NCBI GenBank assembly: GCA_963169915.1
Contig: CAUJEM010000030.1
Span: 1 to 33,077, forward strand
DNA length: 33,077 nucleotides
Reading direction: 5' to 3'
Source: Myxococcota bacterium
Lineage (GTDB): Bacteria > Myxococcota_A > Polyangia > Polyangiales > Polyangiaceae
The notes beneath the pieces are model-generated. The model did no database searches, was not told the origin of the DNA, and worked only from the letters and a program-made list of their open reading frames with translations. Numbering within the stretch: position 1 is the stretch's first letter; every line of letters begins with the position of its first letter. Positions 9,095-16,619 of this stretch are shown piece by piece. The position numbers were made by a program, and so were the translations under genes.

Positions 9095-11242
9095 ATGGAT
9101 CCGCTGGTGCGCGCCTCGCTCGCCGTTCGAAGGGTCGCCCTCCGCTCCGCGGGGCTCGCGAGCGCGCTCGCGCTCGGGGGGGCGCTGGTGCTCGCCGCCA
9201 AGGCGTCGCCGCCCCCGCTCGTGCTGGCGACGCTCGGGCTCGTGCTGGTCGCGGCGGCGCTGCACCGCCTGGTGCTGCGGCTGCGGCGGCTGGAGGGGGC
9301 GCACGTCACGGGGCTCGACAGCGCGCTCTTCGCGCACCTGATGGTGCTCGGCTACGCCGTCGTCCTCGTCAGCCCCGGGGGCCTGAGCGGGCCGTACTAC
9401 CCGCTGCTCTACGCGCTGGCCATGCTGGCGGCCGCCTTCGCGCGGCCGCTCGCCGCGGCCAGCGCCGTCGTGTTCGCGCTGGGGCTGGAGGTGCTGCTGC
9501 AGCGCTGGGTGCTCGGGGCGGACTGGCTGCACGCCGTCTGGCCGCACGCGGCGCTGCTCACCGGCTTCGCGACGCTCAACGCGCTGGTGTTCCGTGCCGA
9601 GATCACGCGCATCCGCGCGCTGTCCCGGGGGCGCGTGGAGGCCGAGCTGACGCGCGTCCGTGAGGCGGCGCGCTCGTACCGGCTGGTGACCGCGCCGAGC
9701 GGCGCGAGCGCGCTCGGCGCCCGCGGCGTCGCCACGAGCGACGAGGAGCGCCTGCTGCGCTCCGGGGTCGACGAGATCCACCAAGCCGTCGATTTTGCGC
9801 TACAGCTGCTGCGGCGGACGCTCGCGCTGCGCACCGCCGTGCTGCTGTGGCTCGACCCGAGCGGCCAGCGCCTCCACATCCAAGAGCTGAGCACGGAGGT
9901 GGACGAGATCGCCACCGGCCCCTTCGAGGCAAGCGACGGGATCGCTGCGGCGGCGCTCAGCAGCGGGCGGCCCGTCAGCCTGTGCGGCGCCCACGCCGGA
10001 GCGCACCTGCGCCACTACGCCGAGCTGCCGGTGGTGGGCGGGACCTGCGCGGCGCCGGTGTTCGAGCAAGGTAGCGCCCGCGGGGTGCTGGTGGTGGATC
10101 GCCCCGACCGGACGCCCTTCAGCGAGCAGGAGCAGGCGCTCCTGGTCGACGCGGCGCGCTTCGTGGCGCGGGCGATCGAGAACGAGCGAGTGTTCGTGCA
10201 GCTCGAGCGCGCCAAGAGCGAGCAAGGCAAGCTCTACCGCGCCACCGAGAAGCTCGCCTCGGCCACCACCGAGGCGGCCGTCATCGAGGCTGGCGTGGAC
10301 AGCGCTCGAGAGCTGGCGTCCTTCGACTTCGCGGCCGTGACCCTCTTCGACCGTGCGAACAAGGAGCACGAGATCTGCGCCGTCAGCGGCGAGCTCGCCG
10401 ACGCGCTCGTGGGCCAGCGCTTCAAGCACAACACGGGGCTGGTGAGCATGGTGGTGGCCAACCGCCACCCCTTGCCCTACCGCGGCGACTACGCCGCCAG
10501 CCGGCAGATGGTGTTCTCCCGGCGCCTGGCGCCGCCGGAGCTGCCCTCCCTGCTCGTGCTGCCGCTGCAGGTCCACGAGCACATCCTCGGGACGCTGGTG
10601 CTCGGCAGCGGGCGCAAGGGCGCCTTCGGGGAGGCGGTGCGCGGCGCGCTCGAGGTGCTGTCCAGCCACATCGCCGTGTCGCTGGCCAACGCCAGGATGA
10701 TGAAGCGCCTCGAGGAGCTGGCGACGACCGATGGCCTGACGGGCCTCTACAACAAGCGCACCTTGCTCAACCTGGTGGAGCGCAAGCTCAAGAGCGCCGC
10801 GCGCTTCGGCAAGCCGCTGAGCGTGCTGGTGTGTGACATCGACTTCTTCAAGAAGGTCAACGACACCTACGGTCACGACGTGGGGGACGTCGTCATCCAA
10901 GGGTTTGCCGACGTGCTCCGGCGCGTCAAGCGCGACACGGACGTGGTGGCGCGCTTCGGGGGTGAGGAGTTCGTGCTGGTGTGCGAAGAGACGGACGCCA
11001 AGGGCGCCACCTTGCTGGCCGAGCGCATCCGCTCGGAGCTGGAGAGCACGACCTTCTCCACCGCCCAAGGGCCGCTGCGCGTCACCTGCTCGGTGGGCGT
11101 GGCGCCCTTTCCCACGGCCGGCGCCGACTGGGAGGCGCTGTTCAAGGCGACCGACGAGGCGCTCTACGCGAGCAAGCGCGGGGGCCGCAACCGCGTCAGC
11201 GTGTGGAGCCCGAAGCTGGCGACCGCCGCCGCGGCGTCCTAA
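9095..11242 (+). CDS. Membrane diguanylate cyclase with GAF domains (GGDEF protein)
   Basis: 715 residues. Several hydrophobic helices (residues about 15-160) form an N-terminal membrane module. Two GAF-like sensor domains follow (about 220-365, with AAPVFEQGSARGVLVVDRPD; about 380-540, with LPSLLVLPLQVHEHILGTLVLG). The GGDEF domain is complete: TTDGLTGLYN, DIDFFKKVNDTYGHDVGD and the active-site GGEEF at 622-626. An inhibitory-site RDTD (613-616) lies five residues before it, so product feedback by c-di-GMP is likely. It makes c-di-GMP from two GTP. It faces the orphan histidine kinase and meets the degenerate HD-GYP/pseudokinase operon tail to tail with a 4-bp overlap. The ligands sensed are unknown. 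Confidence 0.95.
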   Translation: MDPLVRASLAVRRVALRSAGLASALALGGALVLAAKASPPPLVLATLGLVLVAAALHRLVLRLRRLEGAHVTGLDSALFAHLMVLGYAVVLVSPGGLSGPYYPLLYALAMLAAAFARPLAAASAVVFALGLEVLLQRWVLGADWLHAVWPHAALLTGFATLNALVFRAEITRIRALSRGRVEAELTRVREAARSYRLVTAPSGASALGARGVATSDEERLLRSGVDEIHQAVDFALQLLRRTLALRTAVLLWLDPSGQRLHIQELSTEVDEIATGPFEASDGIAAAALSSGRPVSLCGAHAGAHLRHYAELPVVGGTCAAPVFEQGSARGVLVVDRPDRTPFSEQEQALLVDAARFVARAIENERVFVQLERAKSEQGKLYRATEKLASATTEAAVIEAGVDSARELASFDFAAVTLFDRANKEHEICAVSGELADALVGQRFKHNTGLVSMVVANRHPLPYRGDYAASRQMVFSRRLAPPELPSLLVLPLQVHEHILGTLVLGSGRKGAFGEAVRGALEVLSSHIAVSLANARMMKRLEELATTDGLTGLYNKRTLLNLVERKLKSAARFGKPLSVLVCDIDFFKKVNDTYGHDVGDVVIQGFADVLRRVKRDTDVVARFGGEEFVLVCEETDAKGATLLAERIRSELESTTFSTAQGPLRVTCSVGVAPFPTAGADWEALFKATDEALYASKRGGRNRVSVWSPKLATAAAAS

Positions 11243-12000
11243 GCGAGGCCCTGCAAGGTGGGGAGCTGGAGACCCCAGCGCGCCGCGCGCCCGAGCGCCT
11301 GCTCGAGCCGCCACGCCGCGCTGCGCCCGAGGCACTGGTGGCTGGGCTCCGCCGCAAACTTCTCCAGCAGCTCCGCGTAGAGGCGCTGGGTGTCCAGCGG
11401 CCGACCCGCGCGCGCCTCTTCGAGCGCGAGCACCTCCAGCGCCAGCTCACGCAGCAGGGTGGGGTGCTGCGCTGGGAGCTGCCCCACGCTGCCTCCCACG
11501 CGCAGACCGGCGAAGTTGGAGACCTGGATGTACAGGTTCTTCAGCGCGAGCGCGTCCGCGAGCGCCTCCACGCTGGCGAGCGGCGCCGCCGGCAGGCCCA
11601 CGGCGCCGAGCGCCTCCAGCACGCGGCCGCTCTCGTGGCCCCACACCAAGCTGGGCGCGATGCTCCGAGGGAGGCGCCCGGGCTTCTTCTCGAACCACAC
11701 GACGACCACGCCGCCGACCGCGTGCTCCTGCACCTCCGCCAGGGAGAGATCATTCTGGACGAGCAGCGTGGAGGCGAGCAGCGCGCGCGGGAGCTGTCCG
11801 AGCGCAGCGTGGAGATCTCGCTCACCGACCGCAGAGAGCGTGAGCACCGGCGGCTCTTGCGCGAGGCGCGCGGGCAGCACGCGCCCCCGCAGGAGCGGCG
11901 CGACCGGCAGCCCGAGCCGCAGGAAGCCCTGAGCGAAGACGCCGCCGAGCTCTCCCAGGCCCTGAACGGCGACGTACGGTTCGGTCGCGCGCTGGGGCAC
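11239..12000 (-). CDS. Putative NAD(P)-binding Rossmann-fold protein (ketopantoate reductase-like)
   Basis: 253 residues. The start is a GTG at 12000 immediately after the TGA of the preceding gene, so expression is coupled. The N-terminal VAVQGLGELGGVFAQGF carries GxGxxG (Gly14, 16, 19) like a dinucleotide-binding turn. A later helix, ALALKNLYIQVSNFAGL, resembles the lysine/asparagine helix of ketopantoate reductase-type enzymes. The acidic residue expected at the end of the second strand and a full catalytic set are not obvious, so activity is doubtful. Being third in an operon with two degenerate signalling proteins, it may also serve a non-enzymatic role. The last 4 bp overlap the diguanylate cyclase gene. 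The fold call is moderate; the function call is weak. Confidence 0.6.
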   Translation of the reverse strand: MPQRATEPYVAVQGLGELGGVFAQGFLRLGLPVAPLLRGRVLPARLAQEPPVLTLSAVGERDLHAALGQLPRALLASTLLVQNDLSLAEVQEHAVGGVVVVWFEKKPGRLPRSIAPSLVWGHESGRVLEALGAVGLPAAPLASVEALADALALKNLYIQVSNFAGLRVGGSVGQLPAQHPTLLRELALEVLALEEARAGRPLDTQRLYAELLEKFAAEPSHQCLGRSAAWRLEQALGRAARWGLQLPTLQGLA

Positions 12001-12918
12001 TCAGCGCTCACCGGCCAAGACGGCGCCCGCCGTGTTGAAGCGGGCTTGCTCCGCCGGGATGAGCGCTCGGATGGAGAGCTCCGGTAGATCTTCCAGCTCC
12101 AGCGGGATGGGGCGGTCGAGCGCGGCGCCCCTGGGGCTGGTGAGCTGCAGCACGCGCGGGCGGTCGCGGCGCGAGCCGTGCCGGGGTGGGCCCACGGTGA
12201 CGGCCCAGGCGCCGTTGCTCAGCTCCACCACCGTCCCGGGGGCGAGCGGACCGAGCGCCTCGAGCAGGAGCTGGTGCGCGAGCGGCATCACGCCGGGCTC
12301 CTCTGCCAGCCGCGCCAGGGCTAGCGCCGGCGACTGCGGCGGGAGCTTGGCGTCGGTGGGGGCGATGAGCTCCAGCAAGCGCCGAGCGGAGTAGATGAGG
12401 GAGGCGATGAAGGCGATGGGGCCGTCTGGCTCCCCGCCATGCTCCAGCAAGGTGACCTGACGCGCGACGCTGACGACCTTGCACGCCGCGGCGCTGATCC
12501 CCAGCAGGCCCACGCCGCCCGCGCCGACCCAGCGGGTAGCGCTCAGCTCCACGGCCTCGCCGGAGGCCGGCGGGATGGCGCGCGCCAGCTCTGGCAGGCC
12601 GGCGACGAGAGCGAAGCGCGACATGGCCTCGAGGTCCACCGAGCCGGGCGGCAGGGCAGCCCCGACGAGCAGGCCTGCTTGGGCCGCGCGCTCCGCGGGG
12701 CCTCGGTGCACCAGCGCGAGCGTCAGCGCGACCCGCAGCTCCGGCCCGCGCAAGAGCGCGAGCGAGGCCACGCGCACGCTGGCGCGCACCACGCGCGGCG
12801 GCAGCCGCACCTGCCCTTGCCCGAGCAGCTGCAGCGCCTCACGCAGGGCTAGGGTCGCCTCCGCGTACACGGGCAGGAGGCGATCCCTCGTCTCCTTCAG
12901 AGGGGCGGGGACGCTCAC
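12001..12918 (-). CDS. Degenerate HD-GYP-like domain protein
   Basis: 305 residues from a GTG at 12918 that overlaps the preceding stop (GTGA). The protein aligns in order with HD-GYP phosphodiesterases but has lost the key residues. Where ALLHDIGK is expected it has AGLLVGAALP (81-90). Where EHHERxDGxGYP is expected it has LEHGGEPDGP (158-167). The C-terminal extension typical of many delta-proteobacterial HD-GYP proteins is well kept: PGTVVELSNGAWAVTV (227-242) and RPRVLQLTSPRG (253-264). It therefore should not cleave c-di-GMP. It could bind a nucleotide or a partner such as the pseudokinase encoded just upstream, with which it is translationally coupled. Coding is certain; the HD-GYP relationship is my reading of motif order and spacing. 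Confidence 0.75.
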   Translation of the reverse strand: MSVPAPLKETRDRLLPVYAEATLALREALQLLGQGQVRLPPRVVRASVRVASLALLRGPELRVALTLALVHRGPAERAAQAGLLVGAALPPGSVDLEAMSRFALVAGLPELARAIPPASGEAVELSATRWVGAGGVGLLGISAAACKVVSVARQVTLLEHGGEPDGPIAFIASLIYSARRLLELIAPTDAKLPPQSPALALARLAEEPGVMPLAHQLLLEALGPLAPGTVVELSNGAWAVTVGPPRHGSRRDRPRVLQLTSPRGAALDRPIPLELEDLPELSIRALIPAEQARFNTAGAVLAGER

Positions 12919-15204
12919 GCCGCCCCCCAGGGCAGGTGCAAATGCCGCGCGGTGAAGCGGAGCCGCGCTTGGTCTTTGGTGGAGAGCTGATGGAGCAGCT
13001 CCGGCGCGATCGCTAGCGGCGCTTCGCTCTGCAGCGCCGCGCCGAGGGCGCACCAGGCCTCCAGCAGCGGCTCGCCCGTGGCCGACCCGACCATCCCCGC
13101 CAGGGTGCCGCAGAGCTTCGGAGACCACGCGCGCGCGACGAAGCGCTGCGCCACCACGGGCTGCCCCGTCTGCTGCTCCAGGCGCTCGCCGCAGTCTGCG
13201 ATGAGGGCGAGCGGCTCCACCACCCCGAGCGGCAGCAGCCGCGCGAGCGTGAGGTGCAGCGCGTCGAGCACGAGCTCCGAGCGGCCCAGCGCCATGGCGC
13301 CCAGGTAGCTCTCCGTGAGGTTGATGTAGAAATGGCTCTCGATGACCTGGACGTCCGTGAGGATGCGCTGGGCGATGCGCTCGCGCTGAGAGCGTGCGCC
13401 GCTCACGGACGGCGGCGCGCTCTCCCGCTCCGGCGGGAGGCTCCCCGACGACGCGCTGGCGCGGCGCCGCACGCTGGCGTCCACCTCCAGCACGTACGCC
13501 AGCGGCTCTCGCGCGCCGCTGCGCGGCGGCTGCGCGTGGCCCTGGACCCAGGCCTCTTGGAGCTGGAGCGAGGTGTCGACGTCCAGCACGGCCAGCAGCT
13601 CCCGCGACTGCCGCAGCGCGTCCGGGAACAGCGCCTCCGGGCGCTCCACGGCGCGGTAGAAGACGTGTGACAGCTTGGCCCAGGCCAGCGCCACCACGCT
13701 GTCTTGCCCGCGCTCCCAGCTCGCGTCGTGGGCCGCCCGGAGCCAACCGACGAGCGCCAGCAGCTCCGCCTCCGTGACCGCGGGGCGGAGCCCGAGCAGG
13801 CGCAGCCCGTCGGCATAGAGTCGGCGCACCGCCTTGGCCAGCGGGGAGCCCGGCCGAGTGAGGGGGTGCGGCCCCGCGAAGAGGCCGTCCGCCTCCACGG
13901 CAAAGGTGAGCCCTCCCGGGGACGCCACGAGCGCCAGGGCCGTGCGGCCATAGAGCTTGGCGAGCGCGCCGCGCGTCAGCGCGTGGCGCGGACCGTTCTC
14001 CTCGTACCGCGCCAGGACGGCCTCCATCAGCTCCACGATGACCGTGAGCTCCTCGAGCTCCGCCTGGGAGACCTCCGTGGACTCGACGGCGCGGAGCTCC
14101 GGGACGGTGGGCCGGTGCGGGGAGCTGTCGCGGCGCACCCCCATGGACGTCGGCGTGGGACGGAGCGCGCCCCCCGCGGGCGACGGCGCCGCGGAGCGCG
14201 GTCTGGGCGGCGCGCTGCGTGGGGCGCGGCCCTCGGCCTCGAAGGCGGGCACCGTAGGGGTCATGAGGCGCGGCTGCAGCTCCGCGTGCTCGGCGAGCGC
14301 GCGGCGGGCGCCGCGCGCCGTGGCGAGCCCGCGAGCCTCTTGGATGGCCGCCTCTCGACCCACTCGAGCGACGGCGCGGGCGAGCTCCTCGGCGCTCTGG
14401 AAGCGCTGCGCGGGGCTCGGCGCCAGCGCGCGGTCCACCAGCGCGACGAGCGAGGGGGGCGCCTCGGGCGCGAGCTGCGCGAGCGAGCGCGCGGCCCCGG
14501 GGCGCGGCGCCGCCCGGCGGGCGCACCGGCTGGCCCACGAGCAGCAGGGCGAGCAGCGCGCCCGCGCTCCAGAGGTCGCCCAGCGCCGTTGGCAGCTGCC
14601 CCTCGAGCTGCTCCGGCGGGGCGTACTCCAGCGCCTCCTCCAGAAAGGGGCGCCCCTGGGCGCGGGCCACGGCGAGCCGGAGCTGCCAGGAGCCGGCGCC
14701 CATCACCCGCACCTGCCCGTCCGGCGTGAGGAAGACGCGCCGCGCGGACAGCGCCCCGTGCGGGCGCCCGTGCAGGTGCAGGGCCTCCAAGATCTTGAGC
14801 ACCTCCCCGACGATGCGCAGGGCCTCCGCCGGCGGGATCCGCCCGGGCCGGCGCTCCGCGAGCCGCGCGCAGCTCTCACCCTCGAGGAGCTGAGAGAGCA
14901 TGAAGGGGAGCCCGTCGGGGGTCTCGCCGTCGGCCAGGGCGTCCACGAGCCCCGGGTGCTCCAGCGCGGGGAGCCGGGCGGCCGCGATGAAGGCGAGCCG
15001 CACGTCCGGCTGGTCGGCCAGGCTCTGGGGGAGCACCGCCATGGAGGCGCGCTGGCCCCCGGTGGCGGAGCACAAGTAAATGTCACTCACCTCCGTGAGG
15101 GTGAGCAGCTCTTGGAGCTGCCACTGCGGGGTGATGGCGGCGCCGACACGCGCTTGTGCTGCGGCCCTACGTTCCGCCGAGACCCCCTGGATCGCTGCCA
15201 CCAT
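12915..15204 (-). pseudogene. Pseudokinase with HD-GYP-type N-terminal region, frameshifted
   Basis: Removing one base restores a 762-residue protein starting at the ATG at 15204. Residues 25-260 follow a bacterial Ser/Thr-kinase fold, with EALEYAPPEQ, DLWSAGALLALLL and, after the shift, RALAPSPAQRFQSAEELARAV. The chemistry is gone: no glycine loop, VAIK lysine replaced by Leu58, HRDLKPEN changed to HGALSARR (149-156), DFG changed to GAG (169-171). After a Pro-rich linker comes the EADGLF...RRLYADGLRLLGL region (13731-14057) usually found before HD-GYP domains, then a helical region. The reading frame changes once at a CCCC/GGGG tract (14495-14502): upstream codons fit one frame, downstream codons another, and the old frame continues as Arg/Gly/Ala noise. 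A base-calling error or a real mutation are both possible. It overlaps the next gene by GTGA. Confidence 0.8.
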
Positions 15205-15237
15205 CGCTGGAGTGACCTCTTTTACTACCTGGAGCGA

Positions 15238-15266
15238 CCGGCCTCAAGGCCCAAGCCTTCGGCCGG
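15238..15266. promoter_or_regulatory. Long hairpin upstream of the pseudokinase gene
   Basis: CCGGCC, a TC bulge, AAGGC, loop CCAA, GCCTT, C, GGCCGG forms an 11-bp stem with one small internal mismatch. It sits 34-62 bases before the ATG at 15204 in the 173-bp gap between two divergent genes. It may lie in a 5' leader or be a protein-binding site; no T tract follows on either strand. Confidence 0.35.
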
Positions 15267-15377
15267 GCATAGACTGTCCGCCCGACGCCGCGCCGGGGGT
15301 CCTGCCTTAGCTCAGCCTGCTGCCCACGCAAGCCTATGGCGCCACGCGGGGCCGGAACGCTAGAGTGCCCCGCCACC

Positions 15378-16619
15378 ATGAGCTCCAAGAAGTACGTCGT
15401 CCGCCCCGAGACCGCCGTCCTCACCCGCGGCTTCGATCCGGCCCTCTCGGTCGGGGCAGCACGGCCCGCGGTCTTTCGGAGCAGCACCTACGTGTTCTCC
15501 ACGCCGGAGTCGGCCGCGCGGGCCTTCGACATCGCCCTCGGGCGCTCGCGGGCCTCCCGTGGGGAGTCGGTCGATCTCATCTACGCGCGCCTGTCCCACC
15601 CCAACGCTCAGATCTTGGAAGATCAGGTCGTCCCCTTGGAGCCTGGCGCGACCGGCGCGGCCGCCTTCAACTCCGGTATGGCGGCCATCTCCACGGTGCT
15701 GCTCACCTGTTGCCCACCCGGGAGCACCTTGATCTACACCTCGCCGCTCTACGGCGGGACGCAGCTGTTCCTGGACTCGCTGCTCACCGGCCTCGGGGTC
15801 ACGCCGGTGGCGGCCCCGGCGGGCAACGGCGCAGCGCTGGCCGAGGCCATCGCCCGCGCCAAGAACCTGAAGCTCGTGTTCCTCGAGTCCCCCGCCAACC
15901 CCACGCTGCGCATGACGGACATCGCCGGCGCGGTGAGGGCGGCCCGCGCTCACCCCGACCGGCCGCTCGTGGCCGTGGACAACACCTTCCTCGGCCCCAC
16001 GTTCCAGCATCCCCTGGAGCTCGGCGCGGATCTCTCCCTCTACTCCGCCACGAAGTACCTCAACGGCTTCTCCGATCTGCTGGCGGGCATCGTGCTCGCG
16101 CGGGACGAGGAGCTGCTGACGCAGCTCCGCGGGACGCGCGCGGTGCTGGGCAACATCTTGCAGCCGGACGAGTGCTGGCTACTCAACACGCGACTGCCCA
16201 CCGTCGTGCTCCGCATGAACCGCCAGTCCAAGAACGCGCAGCGCATCGCGGAGAGCCTACACGGGCACCCTGCCCTCGAGCGCGTCATCTACCCCAGCTT
16301 GTTCGACGATCCGGAGCAGCAGCGGATCCGTGACGCTCAGTGCGATCACCCGGGGGGCGTCGTCACGCTGGAGGTCAAGGGTGGGCGCGCGGCGGCCTTC
16401 GACGTCCTGCGTCGGCTGACCATCGTGCACAACGCCGTCAGCCTCGGCGGGGTGGAGTCCCTCGCGTGCCACCCGCGCACCACGACGCACTCCGAGCTGA
16501 GCCCGGAGCAGCTCGACGCGGTGGGCATCACCGAGGGCATGGTGCGCTTCTCCATCGGCGTAGAGAACTGGCGCGACCTGCTCGCGGACATCCAGGGCGC
16601 GCTCGCCTCGCGCGCCTAG
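15378..16619 (+). CDS. Cys/Met-metabolism PLP enzyme (cystathionine gamma-synthase / lyase family)
   Basis: 413 residues from the ATG at 15378; an in-frame ATG 14 codons earlier is less likely because family homology begins near MSSKKYVVRPET. The fold-type I PLP pattern is present: SSTYVF, the FNSGMAAIST turn, TSPLYGGTQ, DNTFLGPTFQHPLELGADL, SATKYLNGFSDLLAG with the Schiff-base lysine, and the late SLGGVESLACHPRTTTHSEL and RFSIGVE. The insertion ALGRSRASRGESVDLIYARLSHPN is typical of a subgroup named cystathionine gamma-synthase family protein. The reaction could be gamma-replacement, gamma-elimination (methionine or cystathionine lyase) or O-acetylhomoserine sulfhydrylation; sequence alone does not decide. 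A serine acetyltransferase lies 6 kb away, hinting at sulfur amino-acid metabolism. Its stop and the Hsp70 stop share CTAG. Confidence 0.93.
   Translation: MSSKKYVVRPETAVLTRGFDPALSVGAARPAVFRSSTYVFSTPESAARAFDIALGRSRASRGESVDLIYARLSHPNAQILEDQVVPLEPGATGAAAFNSGMAAISTVLLTCCPPGSTLIYTSPLYGGTQLFLDSLLTGLGVTPVAAPAGNGAALAEAIARAKNLKLVFLESPANPTLRMTDIAGAVRAARAHPDRPLVAVDNTFLGPTFQHPLELGADLSLYSATKYLNGFSDLLAGIVLARDEELLTQLRGTRAVLGNILQPDECWLLNTRLPTVVLRMNRQSKNAQRIAESLHGHPALERVIYPSLFDDPEQQRIRDAQCDHPGGVVTLEVKGGRAAAFDVLRRLTIVHNAVSLGGVESLACHPRTTTHSELSPEQLDAVGITEGMVRFSIGVENWRDLLADIQGALASRA

Noticed and set aside
12001..15204. A single 1067-residue minus-strand open frame
   Set aside because: After about 14500 the frame becomes Arg/Gly/Ala noise while another frame carries kinase C-lobe motifs; only the last 305 codons are again real and belong to a separate GTG-started gene.
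15336..15377. Upstream ATG for the PLP enzyme
   Set aside because: The 14 extra codons have no family match, and the ATG at 15378 gives the usual start.
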